A stretch of 64,000 nucleotides of DNA from Diploptera punctata (GCA_030220185.1 JASPKZ010007541.1:379501-443500), one strand, 5' to 3'; counted from the first letter of the stretch, positions 10,750-21,376 are shown. The notes: generated by a model not told the origin, from the sequence alone. Translations and numbers: made by a program.

Positions 10750-11490
10750 TTACAGACAGCAAAAATATTAGTCAGCGAGCCAAGCGCATTAGAGGTTGAA
10801 CTGGCGATAAAAAAATTGAATATGTATGAAGTATCAAGTTCAGATCACAGCAGAACTTATAAAATCAAGGAAGAAATTGAAGGATAAGATATATTGGTTG
10901 CATAATATAATTTGTTTAAAAAAAGAGGCTCTTCCAAATGAATCCAAAGAATCGATTATCGTACAAAACTATAAGAATGGAGATAAAACTATTTGTAACG
11001 GTTATTCGGGCATCTCATTACTTTCAACTACGTACAAAATTTTAACAAATATATTAGTATCCAGACTTACACTCTATATTGATGACATAATAGTGATCAT
11101 GGATATAGAAGAGATAGGTATAGAATAGAGCAGTCGTTTAATACAAGACTGATTTTAGAAAATAAGTGGAAATATAACGGAACTGAAAAACAAGATTATA
11201 TCTAGACTTGAAAAGGCATATAATTCAGTTAAGGTGCACAAATTATACCGTATCATGTTGGAATTCGTGATTGCTGAAAAGTTAATTAGACTTATTCGAA
11301 TGAGTCTAAATGGCACAAAGAGTTGGATATGGGTAGACAAAACAGTATGAGATTCTTTTGGAATTCTTAGTGGGTTAAAGTAAGGGCATGCACTTTCTTT
11401 ACCATTCAATATTGCACTAGAGTATGTAACCAACTCCATAGAGGTTAGAGAAGGCAAAATAATTAATATCACTAATATTGTATTGTTATG
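10750..11490 (+). mobile_element. LINE family A reverse transcriptase relic
   Basis: Colinear with 24470-25250. The translation shows the decayed fingers/palm: SALEVE-like start, SIIV followed by NGDKTICNGYSGISLLSTTYK, then a broken palm with a GLK-like motif near 11375. Many stops and frameshifts. Neither the FADD/YADD box nor the 3' tail is present, so both ends are lost. Confidence 0.75.
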
Positions 11491-11599
11491 GGCTGGTAAA
11501 ATATTTTCTAGGCGATAACAAGGATATACTAAGGGCTTAAGGACCCTGGTTAAAACATTATTGCCAACAAATTCAATAATAGTGTAATCATAAACGTTT

Positions 11600-12205
11600 T
11601 TATACGTGTAATAGTATATTACGATGCTAGATTGGGAAGTGGTTTTACAGAATCGAGGAAAATGTTTGAAAAGCGAGTGATAGCGAGGTTTTTAATTTCC
11701 GAGATCTGTAAAAAACTTCACAAACGTGCGATGTACATTATTTTTTGCGCGATGGTGTTTTCAAAATAATAAATAGTAGTAAAGTAATATGTTTGTTGGA
11801 AATATTTCCGTTCATTGTAAACAACTAATTAACGTTAACAGTGTGAGCAATGTTTATTAGTTGAATTGAAACTACAGGAGGTTGTGATACCAATCAGTGA
11901 TAAAATGGCAGCAAGTATGCATTTATTGCTTTATGTAGTTTCGAATAAAGTTCAGTTCTTTTAAAATACAGTGATTTGTTTCCTATAATGTATATTAACA
12001 TTGCTTTTGGATATATTTTTGTATATACATTGTACTTAGTATACATAGAGGGCAATGGTTTTCCTTCCCACACGTGGTTTGTAATATGAAACATTACAGT
12101 ATAGTTATTTAGGTTGACAACCCCGAAATGTAGGAAGTTGAACTTTCAATTATGGTCGCCATTGATGTAAGTACGATAAAACGCACTATCGCGCTAAAAA
12201 GATAA
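11600..12205 (+). mobile_element. family D TIR repeat (copy 2)
   Basis: Plus-strand copy. The inner TIR (TTTTTTGCGCGATGG at about 11741) pairs with ACTATCGCGCTAAAAAG at about 12187. About 140 bp left of that TIR is also shared with copies 1 and 3, so the true left boundary lies further out, near 11600. No coding potential. The segment starting near 11858 (GAGCAATGTTTATTAGTTGA) is highly conserved between copies. Confidence 0.65.
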
Positions 12206-12614
12206 ATGGGACACACTGTACATTTAGGAGTAAACACGATTACATGAAAAGATAACTTGACCGACCAGTCGGACAAATGTATTCATTAAAACAACAACAA
12301 AAAAGTTTTTTCTATTTCCCAAACGACATCCATATTTTGGGAGATATGTTTCAAAACTAATATAGTGATAAATAAAATTTCTCATTTTTTATACTCATTT
12401 TACTTTTTGCCTGGAGACGATACAGTTTTTTTTTTATTTGTAGCCACATTACTGTTTAAATTGACATGTTTAATTAAAACTGAACTTGCATATTTCTGTG
12501 CAAGGCCTGGACATTTATTGTTGTCAGCAAATGTTCTTTATTTTCAAGCAAATTGTCACTAACAGCTTAATTGTTCAGCTGACGTAACTTAAAGAGAGAA
12601 GGGTAACGATAGCT
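12206..12614. other. unassigned stretch
   Basis: AT-rich, with a short frame at 12365-12562 of hydrophobic character and no known motif. Nothing else is recognised. Confidence 0.3.
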
Positions 12615-13800
12615 AATTAACTCACTAGCACCATCGAACCCGTAGGTTCATGCCCGCGCGGATATAAGCTCTCCATACATCCCATTCTGATTAATATTTT
12701 CCAATCATTCTCTCTATGATTTAAGTCCTTAAATTATGGTTAATGTTATTTTCCCAATACATATAACCACTCTTTTTAACATTTGTTTTGACATGATAAA
12801 ATCATGGAAGTAAATGACGACTGGGGGAATTAACGTAGGACATATAGGTAGTAATAAAAACAGTAGCCTTTGCAGATGAACAGATTTTAATACCAAAAAA
12901 CAGAGGACGAACTACAAAGAATGCTATATAAACTAAATAAAATATCAAAAAAATACAACATGGAAATATCATCAGAAAAATAAAAAACAATGGCTTTCAA
13001 GGGCGCTCATCCAGTTCGGACAAAGATAATATTAGAAAATGAACCAATAGAACAAGTGGTAAGATATAACTTCCTAGGTTGCGAAATATCATACACAACG
13101 GAAACAGATATAAATAACAAACTAAATAAGTTTAATTATATAACAGGAACACTAAAAAGAACTTTGAAAAATAAAGTCGGGAAAGACTCTATAATGAAAT
13201 TATACAAGACAATGGAAGTGCCTATGATTACTTATGGATCCGAAACATGGACAATGACAACACAATAATCTGCCAGAATACAAGCTACTGAAATGAGATT
13301 CCTCAGACCAATAGGAGGATATCAAAGAACAGACAAAAACACAACACAGAAATAAAACAACTAAACGAAGAGGAATTAAATACATCAATAGTGAAATTCA
13401 GAACAAACTGGAAGGAACACTTGGCAAGGATGACTGAGAATAGAATATCAAAAGCAGCATACAACTATTCACCACCAGGAAGAAGAAGCTAGGGAAGACC
13501 AAAGAAAAGATGGAAACAGCAGCAATTTGGAGCCGGAACAGGCTAGTATATGAGCCTAAACCGTGATGATGAAGACGTTATTCTCCCACGTCGCTAATCT
13601 ATTATCCGCATTCCTCCTGGTTTTCCTAAAAGGAGTTGCCATGCCTCTCTTTCATTCCCCGCTCGTGCCATATGTCCAGCCCAGTGCAGTTTACGAGAGT
13701 TAACTGTTCTTAATATATCAAGTTTCTATAAAAATAATATAGCTCACTATTATGTAATGTTATCATTCGCTTATCTGCTCATCTCTCTTTGGTCTAGAAA
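12615..13800 (-). mobile_element. LINE family A tail, split by LINE family G
   Basis: The 3' part (12615-12756) and 5' part (13577-13800) on the minus strand are colinear with 49705-50040. They encode degenerate versions of the AGHVARMGNERR..AAMNLRVR tail. The break corresponds to the plus-strand insertion 12757-13576. Confidence 0.8.
12745..13588 (+). mobile_element. LINE family G, 5'-truncated, inserted in LINE A
   Basis: Body 12757-13576. GTTATTTTCCCA at 12745-12756 and GTTATTCTCCCA at 13577-13588 form a 12-bp duplication with one change. The coding relic starts at the palm, with FADE where FADD is expected (near 12872). A clean frame follows at 12990-13268 with MAFKGAHPVRTKI and TYGSETWTMTTQ, then a stop, then a broken EMRFLRPIGGYQR segment and GRPKKRWK-like end with a GATGATGAA tail. 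Confidence 0.85.
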
Positions 13801-13839
13801 CGCGGAAATGGGGTAATATTTTTCGGAAATTAAATAGAC

Positions 13840-13905
13840 CCTCATTCGGTTCTCCTAGCGGGGTCTATTTCAGGGAATCTATGGAAAATGCCCAAACGCT
13901 GGAAG
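13840..13905 (+). repeat. short repeat shared with 32547-32605
   Basis: CCTCATTCGGTTCTCC followed by GGGGTCTATTTCAGGGAATC matches the region just after 32540. It looks like a piece of a retroelement leader, but assignment to a family is uncertain. Confidence 0.4.
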
Positions 13906-13990
13906 GATAACGATATATTACGTAATTAGATAAATATGTTGAAACAATATCCATAATATATTTCCTGCTTTTTCGTTATTTTATTTTATA

Positions 13991-14070
13991 CTAGCGTACC
14001 CGGCTGACGTTGTCCTGTCCGAACGTTCAATTCTCATGTCATGGGCGGACGATAAAAAATGTTACTTTTT
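13991..14070 (-). mobile_element. candidate Helitron 3' end
   Basis: The plus strand reads A then CTAGCGTACCCGGC, the reverse complement of a CTAG-ending Helitron 3' terminus next to a T. It resembles the ends at 58620 and 60559. The subterminal hairpin is weak and no matching 5' end was found. Confidence 0.4.
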
Positions 14071-14305
14071 TACCATAAAATTCAGCAATTAGGACATAAT
14101 TAGATATTATTAAATAAGTTCGCAAGAAAACCTCTTATAGCCTTCTATTGTGGCTCAAGAAGTGTGAATGATGACGTCACACAGTCATGAACATTAGAAT
14201 TGTACCCTCATTTGCAGATAAGTTAAGAACCGTCATGTTAAAATTATATTAGAGTGTAAAAAAAAAGATAAATTGATGAGAGTGAGTCAAAACAGTTTTT
14301 TTTAG

Positions 14306-14540
14306 TGGAATGCAGGCTTTCACGGCCGGTAATCATGGTAATAAAAGATTCCGGGCTATGTGGCCGTGGTCTATAACTGGCGTTTCTTCCAGACGTTTCA
14401 CCTTAAACTGCGGAGGGCATCTTCAGTGGCGAGCGCTTCCAGCTGTCGTAAACTCGACTGCGAATGAACAGCAGAAAGCTGGACGCTCTTATTTATACTA
14501 GTGCTGACGTCACGTGACGCCATGTGACCTCATCCAAAGA
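14306..14540 (-). mobile_element. Penelope-like terminal repeat fragment
   Basis: On the minus strand it contains ACTGAAGATGCCCTCCGC, then GGTGAAACGTCTGG, then GACCACGGCC, and ends CGGCCGTGAAAGCCTGC. This order is shared with 40434-40741. Penelope-like elements are known to carry hammerhead ribozyme motifs in such repeats; the CTGAAGA..GAAAC pair is consistent, but folding was not computed. No coding part is adjacent. Confidence 0.55.
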
Positions 14541-15039
14541 TGATATTAACAGTTAGCTGATATTAACAATAAAACCCTCACTTTTAAGGTCTTAGAGGCA
14601 ATTGAAGCATTGGGATTAAATCTCGTTAACACAATCTGATTAGGAACACATGGAGTACTCATTAAAGAATACATGGAGAACTCGAAATTAAAGGACGGAA
14701 ATTTGAGTTTGATCGAGAATATATGTTTAAGTAGATGAATGGCAGAGTACGAGTGCGTAAAGCTAGAGTCTGAGTCCATATCAAGATCGGATGATTTCTT
14801 TAATCTTCACTTATGTTATCCATACTCAACAGATGGCTAGAATGGAAGCATCCATTTTCATAGTAATTTCATAAGCTGACGTAACAATAACTTCTCTCAG
14901 TTTGATTCACAAACAATGGCGTCACCACACTATTTTGAGTGGGCCCAGAAATCACGAGGATTATAAAGTGCCGGCCCATATCCTGATAACACTCTCACTC
15001 TTCCAAAGTTGTATTTAATAACATTCAAAATTATGATAA
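14541..15039. other. unassigned stretch
   Basis: Nothing recognised apart from a short shadow-like frame at 14546-14779. Confidence 0.3.
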
Positions 15040-15632
15040 ACATTTATACAAATAGTATATTACAATGCAAGCTTGGGAAGTGGTTTTATAGAAGCGAGGA
15101 AATGTTTAAAACCGGTTTGAATTTCCTGTATTCTCTAAAATACTTCACAAACGTGTGTTGTACATTATTTTTTGCGCGATGGTGTTTTCAAAATAATAAA
15201 TAATAGTAAAATAATATCTTTGTTGGAAATATTTGAGTTCATTATAAACAACTGACTAACGTTAACAGTGTGGGCAATGTTTATTAGTTGAGACTACAGC
15301 AGGCAGTGAACCGAATCAGTTGTAAAATGGCGGCAAGTAGGCCTACGTATTTATTGTTTTATATCGTTTCAAATAAAATTCAGTTAATTGAAAATCCAGT
15401 GAATTGTTTCGTATAATTATATTAACACTACCTTTTGGATATATTTTTGTATATACATTGTACATAGTATATATAAAGGGCAGTGGTTTTATTTCCCGCA
15501 CGAGGTTTGCAATATTTAAATATTACAGTATAGTTATTTAGGTTGGCAACTCCGAAATGTAGGAAGCTGAACTTTCAATCATGGCCACCATTGTTGTAAG
15601 TACGACAAAACACACTATCGCGCAAAAAATAT
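15040..15632 (+). mobile_element. family D TIR repeat (copy 3)
   Basis: The best preserved uninterrupted copy. TIR TTTTTTGCGCGATGG (about 15168) pairs with ACTATCGCGCAAAAAAT (about 15616-15632). Shared flank extends left to about 15040. The interior includes the 'AAAATGGCGGCAAG' and 'TATATTTTTGTATATACATT' blocks found in all copies. Confidence 0.7.
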
Positions 15633-15734
15633 ATTTATACAAATGTACGAGACTTGACCAGAAGTCATCGTCCATAATTATGAGTAAACAATTAAGTGAA
15701 AACAGTAAATTAAAGCATCATAGAGAAACAATAA

Positions 15735-16025
15735 GTTAGGCTCTTGCTTCCCAGTATCTATCCTTCAGTGTAGTAGAGTGAAGTGCTTGACACTGTAGCA
15801 GGTGGTTTCTGTCCATGTTGGTGTTCGTGGAGCACAGTGGGAAATGATGACTTCTGTAAATTATAGTTCGAGGAAGATGAGCTGCAAGACAATTATGTCC
15901 TGTGTTTAGTCGAAAATATGCTACAGCTTCCTTTCGAGGTGCATCTGGTTTATGGTAGTATGGTTTTTCTATTGTTTTTCTTGTATTCGGATCTGAAGAT
16001 TGGTTGAGAATCTATTTTTAACGGT
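15735..16025 (-). pseudogene. non-LTR retrotransposon C-terminal fragment (family M)
   Basis: An open minus-strand frame without a start codon, ending TAA just after DRYWEARA. It reads through APRKEAVAYFRLNTGHNCL and NTNMDRNHLLQCQAL, the pattern of the RNase-H-like/zinc-knuckle tail found at the C-terminus of several insect non-LTR elements. One knuckle cysteine pair appears altered (PLCSTN). The upstream polymerase is absent. Confidence 0.7.
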
Positions 16026-16539
16026 TTGTTTCTTATAATGGCAGACATGAGTTCAGAAAAAATATTAAAATACTCATTTCATATTTTTATCCCACCTGCT
16101 GGCTAAGCCAATGTCCACCATTCATTTTGTGATTGGATTAAAGAGGGAGTAATTTGGATTTGGTCCAAGAGTTGCACAAAATAGCTTGAGCGCCTAAAAC
16201 TGGGGATCGTGAGTTAAAATCGCGGATCATGTGTCATTTAATCTATGTTAAAGTTCGTGTTTGCTATAATATCTGGGAATTTGAAATGCGACAGTGTTTT
16301 TATACATATAATGTGAATGTCATTGACATGATCAATCAAAATCGATATTAATCTTGATAACACAAATTTGACACTAATGCACATCATCGTCATCATCAAA
16401 GTAAATTTAACCTTTACGTACACTTATAAATGCATTTTAGTTACTTGCTTCGACATACAGTAATACAGGAACAAACACAATTCATGTATATGGAAGCCAC
16501 CACCCAATTTACCATAGACAAATTTGTACAACTAATTTA
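16026..16539. other. unassigned stretch
   Basis: No gene recognised. A weak tRNA-like B-box resemblance near 16200 (GTGAGTTAAAATC) is too poor to call. Confidence 0.3.
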
Positions 16540-16955
16540 TAAATCCATACTAGAAAGTATAATGCTATATGGATAAGAAATTTGGACATTGACACAACAA
16601 CATGTCAACAGAATAACTTCAATTGAAATGGATTTTTGGAGAAGGGTGCCAGAAAATCTCGACTGGAAAAAATTAGAAATACAGAAATTATAAAATGGAT
16701 GCGTACAGAAAGAAATATAATGGATGCGATCGAACACAGGAGGCTAAAATGGTATGGACACGTAAGAAGAATGTAGGATGGAAGACTACCAAGGCTGCTT
16801 ATGCATGAAAAATTGAAAGAAGGAACAGAAAAGAAGACCGAGGACAACCTGGAAGAACAACATTCAAAATGTAATGAGGAAATTTGGTGCAACAGATGAA
16901 GACACAGAGGACAGAGAACGATGGAGAACTTTAATTAAGGTGAATTTGTGAATGT
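16540..16955 (+). mobile_element. LINE relic (family H), C-terminal region
   Basis: The plus-strand translation gives decayed LINE tail motifs: LYG followed by a stop, EIWTLTQQHVNRIT, then after frame changes a WYGHVRRM-like segment and RPRTTWKNNIQNVMRKFG, which is open to about 16940. The 3' terminus and tail are not clear. Confidence 0.7.
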
Positions 16956-17276
16956 TTGTATCTGAGAACATTGGATAAACAGCAGAATTGGAATAGGAAG
17001 GTTCCAATATCAGTACGTAGGTCTTGTAAGTCTCTGCTTTAGTCGTCCCACGCCATCGATAACGTCTTCAAATTAACCAACTAAATGTATGATTTCTAAT
17101 GCACAAATTTTTAAATGTAGACTTTACTAAATTTATTTTTACTTGTTTTAATTTTATTTCGGACCTTTGTATTATTTCCTATAATTTTATAAGTTTTTAA
17201 TGATTTTATCTGATCAATAAATATTTAATAAATTCATAAACTTAATTTGTTATTTAATATTTACTTTATTTAATAC
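16956..17276. other. unassigned AT-rich stretch
   Basis: Nothing recognised between a LINE relic and a SINE. Confidence 0.3.
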
Positions 17277-17540
17277 GTCCACTGCTGTGATCTCGAGGTA
17301 GCGTGCTGCCTTGTCACGCAGCGGGCCCGGGTTCAATTCCCGGTCGGAATAGGCTTCTTAGACCCTACGGTCCCCGAAAATCATCCGGCCATCATCATTT
17401 TCATCACTATCATTCGTCGGTATGGAAAGCAACGGGAAACTACCACTCCTATAATTCGCTAGTAAAGCTGAAACGCATGGAATGACAATTCTATGATTGC
17501 AGTGAAAGACCTGCCCTTGGAAAGAACACTGTAGAATAGA
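17277..17540 (+). mobile_element. SINE family 1 (copy c), internally deleted
   Basis: The tRNA-like head is well kept (CTCGAGGTAGCGTG, then GGGTTCAATTCC). The conserved block around the GTGAGGTTTTTATCGGGG segment is missing, so the head runs almost straight into the CGGTCCCCGAAAATCAT part of the body. Tail near 17520. Confidence 0.85.
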
Positions 17541-18564
17541 ATTATTTAGTAATATCAAGAGTGAAAATAGTTATTCTAAGTTTTTTTATTAATTTATTTT
17601 ATTGAATGATTGAATACATAATAATATTTTCAGTAACTTATTTATATATAACCTCAGGGGTCCTCATCTAGGGGATATGTGGATGGCGACCACAAGGTGC
17701 CCAAGCTGAGCAAAACATTTCTTCCACTTACTTGTGTTTTGCACTCTTTTAACTTTACTATCTAACCTCTCTTGGTTAACTCTTCTTTTTTTCGACCCCG
17801 ACGCTATTAGGGCATCCGAGGGCTAGGGAGTCTTTCCTTTCTTCCATTTCTTCTTTCCTTTATTTTCTTTTCTTCTCCAGAAAAGCCTGACCAGAGGCTA
17901 TAAGATGGCAGCCCCATCACTGGTCTTGCCTTCCTTTGGCCAGCAACCAATCGAAGGGACTATTATTATGCTTTCAAGTCTTATACGAGAATTTCCCGGA
18001 AGGATCAAACTATACATTGCTTTGGAACAAATTTCTATAGATGAATTAACTGATGTTGTTAAATCATTAAAAAGTAACAAAGCTCCTGGAGAAGACCACA
18101 TTAATCAAGAATTATTTAAATTTTCAACTAAAAATTTTTTAGACAGATTTCTTATTCTCCTTAATAAGATATGTGAAGGACAAGAACCACCACAAAGCTG
18201 GAACAAATCCATTGTAATACCAATCTTCAAAAAAGGAAGTCGCCAAATCAAAGATAACTATCGTGGAATTAGCTTGTTGAACTCTGGATATAAAATTTAT
18301 GCTAATATAGTTAAGAATAAATTGAGGAAAATTTATGAAAATATAATTGGAGAAGAGCAGAATGGATTCAGAAAGGGTAGATCTTGTACAGATGGATTCT
18401 TTACTCTAAAACTACTATTAGAAAAGCACAAGGAATTCAATATAGAAACTCATATCGCCTTCGTTGACTTCATAAAGGCTTTTGACAAAGTAGACAGAAA
18501 TATATTACTACAAATTTTAGCTGATGATAACGTTCCACAACAATATATTACTAATATCTTCAAC

Positions 18565-18797
18565 ATCTATAAAGATTATTATTATTGATTTCGTACATCT
18601 CAATGATGGATAAATCATATTTGAAGAGAAAAATTATACGCTCAGACCGGGACTTGAACCCGGGACCCTTGGTTCTCTAGACCAAGTGCTCTACCAACTG
18701 AGCTACCTGAGCAAGTACCGATCTAAACGCAAATCCTTCTCTATATACATTGTATACATTTTTCTCTTCAAATATGATCTATATGATCTATAAAGAT
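18565..18797 (-). mobile_element. tRNA-bearing SINE (family 3) inside LINE I
   Basis: Insert 18577-18785 with the 12-bp duplication ATCTATAAAGAT at 18565-18576 and 18786-18797. On the minus strand: a leader, a near-complete tRNA-like unit, then a body ending in AATAATAATA. Inverted repeats of about 23 bp (18612-18634 and 18758-18780) surround the tRNA-like unit. Confidence 0.8.
18640..18712 (-). tRNA. tRNA-like unit within SINE 3 (probably not a functional gene)
   Basis: On the minus strand it folds as a cloverleaf by eye: acceptor GCTCAGG with TCTGAGC, D arm GCTC/GAGC, anticodon arm CTTGGT/ACCAAG around loop CTAGAGA, and T arm CCGGG-TTCAAGT-CCCGG. The 6-bp anticodon stem is unusual and leaves the anticodon (AGA by loop position) uncertain. 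A-box TAGCTCAGTTGG and B-box GGTTCAAGTCC are intact, so Pol III recognition is plausible. Its place inside a mobile element with a target duplication argues against a true tRNA gene. Confidence 0.55.
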
Positions 18798-19680
18798 AAT
18801 GAAATCTCTGTTAAACAAGATGTCAAATTATCTTCTTGGGAAAAGATCAAACTGGAGTAAGACAGGGATGTGGACTTTCACCGGTGCTTTTCATTATATA
18901 CATGAATAAATTAATAAATGAATGGAGGAAAACACAACGAGGATATATACCCATCAATAGGAACCTCAAACTCGATGCTATTCCGAAAATGATTTGCAAC
19001 GATCAATTTATAATTTACAAAAAATAGGTGGCAAATTTAATATGGAAATATCAATTAATAAAACTAAAATTATTGCATTTCATGGGAAGGACCCCATACA
19101 AAGTAAAATCTGTCTCCAGAATAAAATTTTAGAGAGATCTAATCAATTTAAATATCTTGGATATTATCTCTCTATCTGGGATGAAAAGGATATCCCTGAA
19201 AAAGTTACTAGTTATAATAAAAGTTTAGGAATTATTAATCAAGTTATGAAACCATCCCTTGTACAAAAAAACACCAGATTACGTTTATATAACACTTTGG
19301 CTAGACCAGTGTTGACCTATGGTAGTGAAGCATGGACACTAAGAAAACAACATGAAAGCAGAATAACGGCTTGTGAAATGAGATTCATGCGCAGAACAGC
19401 GGGTTACACCAGATGGGATCGGAAAAGGAACACCGATATCTTAAAAGAATTGAAGACTACGCCAATTTTGGAATATATTAAACAGTACCAACTAAATTGG
19501 AAACACAATCTTCAAAGAATGAGTTCAAATCGGATCCCCAAAGCTGTTTATAATTATATACCAAGAGGACGAAGATCACTGGGCCGTCCTATGAAACGCT
19601 GGAGGGAAAATGTTCTATAGGATCGTAACAGGCCTTGGCCTAATACTTGGAAGGAAGAAGAAGAAGAAGAACTTGTTTAT

Positions 19681-20127
19681 TGATGCAACGTTTAAGAACG
19701 TAAGAGAACAGAAAGGTGAAAATGCAATAAAATCAAAACAATATTCCTATACGTAAAAAAAAAAATGTCACCAAATATCGTATAACCACACGACGTGACA
19801 GGCTATCCACTACCATTATGGTATAGGAATTCTTACCACTAGATTTTTGTACGTGACACGACACAAACATCAATGTGGACTCGAGTCATCTAACCACTGG
19901 CCTTTATTAACTGCAAGTGAAATTCATTACATTAGTAAGCAAACTTCTTTTTTTTCTTAAGTTATTTTCTTATTGTTGTTGTTGGACCTAAAATTTAAAA
20001 TTTAAATTTGATTTTTTAGTAACATTAATACATTTATTGAAACATTTAGGCTTATTTATTTGCACCATATTCAACAAAGTGTAACCGATATTTACAAAAT
20101 TTTACATCATAGGCCTACCCCTTAAAT
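19681..20127. other. unassigned stretch
   Basis: Left flank of the hAT-like element. No gene or repeat recognised. Confidence 0.3.
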
Positions 20128-20215
20128 CAGAGCCGCCCAAAGTTATTTGTATCGCAGCCACATGGAAGAAACATCAAGGTGGCGCAGGCCATAGTCCCTA
20201 TTTTAGCTTTTATGG

Positions 20216-20217
<2 letters not shown>

Positions 20218-20313
<96 letters not shown>
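20218..20313. repeat. inverted microsatellite (AAT)n-(ATT)n
   Basis: An (AAT)n run to about 20255 is followed directly by (ATT)n to about 20313, so the tract is self-complementary and can fold on itself. It lies inside the hAT-like element. Confidence 0.85.
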
Positions 20314-20314
<1 letters not shown>

Positions 20315-20384
20315 TTTAGAGGAGATGAAACAAGAAACGGTGCATTAAAACAAAAGATGCACGTTCAAACTTCAATATTGTGAA

Positions 20385-20645
20385 TTTCATGAAAACAAAC
20401 TTTTAAAATGACATGGTCATGTAAAAAGAATGACAAATGACAGATTCCCGAGAAGAATACAAGAATGGAGGCCACTTTGTAGAAGAAGAAATGGGCGGTA
20501 AAAAATAACGTAGATTGATGGTGTTTTGAGCAGCATGAAGGAAAAAGAATTGGACGATGGAGATAGGAATAACATAGAGATGTAGACGAGAATGACAGTA
20601 AGAAAATGGGCGCAGGAAAATGTGAAATATTTCGAAACCTGCTAA
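20385..20645 (+). mobile_element. LINE tail relic (family L)
   Basis: The plus-strand translation, with frame breaks, gives LKWHGHVKRMTNDRFPRR, a degenerate arginine-rich segment, then VLSSMKEKELDDGD and TVRKWAQEN. This is the C-terminal tail pattern of RTE-like LINEs. It lies inside the hAT-like element, upstream of an ATT array. Confidence 0.6.
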
Positions 20646-20681
20646 CATAATTAAATTTGATTTATATTATTACTATTATTA

Positions 20682-20740
<59 letters not shown>

Positions 20741-20746
20741 AACTGC

Positions 20747-21118
20747 CTAACTAATTCGCTGGCACTATAGAACCCGTAGGTTCATGGCCGCGCGAACATA
20801 AGCTTTCCATATATCCCTATCCTGGGATGTTTTCCAATCATCTCCTGTATAATCTATTTCCCGCAAATCGTAGTTAATGCTATTTTCCCACCTCATTCTT
20901 GGTCTACCAACTGGGTGTTTCCCCTCTGTTTTTCCTACAAGAAGCTTCCATACACGTATTTCATTCTCCATTCGTGCCACATGTCCTGACCATCGCAGTC
21001 TACGAGACTTAACTGTTCTTATTATATCTGGCTTCCTATAGCGACAATGTTGTTCACTGTTAAGTAGTCTTCTCCATTCACCTCTCTGTTCATCTCTCTT
21101 TGGTCCAAAAATTGTCGC
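20747..21118 (-). mobile_element. LINE family A tail, inserted in an ATT array
   Basis: The minus-strand frame 20980-20765 is open: MARMENEIRVWKLL, VGRPRMRWENSINYDLRE and VRAAMNLRVL. ATT arrays flank it on both sides (20664-20736 and 21121-21178), so it probably landed within one array, and target duplication cannot be told from the array itself. Confidence 0.85.
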
Positions 21119-21138
21119 TATGATTATTATTATTATTA

Positions 21139-21177
<39 letters not shown>

Positions 21178-21376
21178 AGCGTGTGTTAACTTTCTACTTT
21201 TCTTGTTATGTTATTATAATATAACGGTATTTCATTAGTTTTTGTTCTATCACTGATAGATTAATATTATATACTTGTGCTTACCATATTTTAATATATT
21301 TTTATATATTTAATATACTACAGGGGTCGGATAGCAAATGACGAAGGGTCGTAGTTTGGGCGTCCCTGCCTTAAAT

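Larger units (their letters stand above)
17905..19620 (+). pseudogene. LINE I reverse transcriptase, split and broken
   Basis: The frame 17905-18588 covers fingers and early palm: NKAPGEDHINQELFK, SIVIPIFKKGSRQIKDNYRG, QNGFRKGRSCTDGF and AFVDFIKAFDKVD. The last of these contains the first palm Asp. The SINE interrupts after FNIYKD. Beyond it, GVRQGCGLSPVLFIIYMNK is intact, but the YADD box is lost to mutation near 18985. The frame 18994-19620 then supplies thumb and tail (NKTKIIAFHGKDPIQ, TYGSEAWTLRKQHESR, MRFMRRTAGYTRWDRKR). Not functional. Confidence 0.85.
17635..19680 (+). mobile_element. LINE family I, endonuclease deleted, with target duplication
   Basis: Body 17646-19669. AACTTATTTAT (17635-17645) and AACTTGTTTAT (19670-19680) form an 11-bp duplication with one change. 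The first 350 bp are a leader also found, in reverse, at 37310-37660. The leader then joins directly to the start of the reverse transcriptase, with no endonuclease between. The 3' end is (GAA)n. A SINE has inserted in the polymerase (18577-18785). Confidence 0.85.
20120..21376. mobile_element. hAT-like DNA transposon, non-autonomous, with 8-bp duplication
   Basis: Body 20128-21368. CCTTAAAT occurs at 20120-20127 and 21369-21376. Ends are imperfect inverted repeats: CAGAGCCGCCCAAAGT at the left and, reversed, CAGGGACGCCCAAACT at the right. The 8-bp duplication and CAG start are hAT hallmarks. The interior holds no transposase. It holds ATT arrays and two LINE fragments, which must be later insertions or captured sequence. 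Confidence 0.8.

Noticed and set aside
16170..16230. tRNA-like element near GTGAGTTAAAATC
   Set aside because: B-box has several mismatches and no A-box or arms could be paired.
17282..17335. tRNA gene for Asp
   Set aside because: The tRNA-like head is one of nine near-identical copies followed by the same body, so it is a SINE; the anticodon arm also has an extra base.
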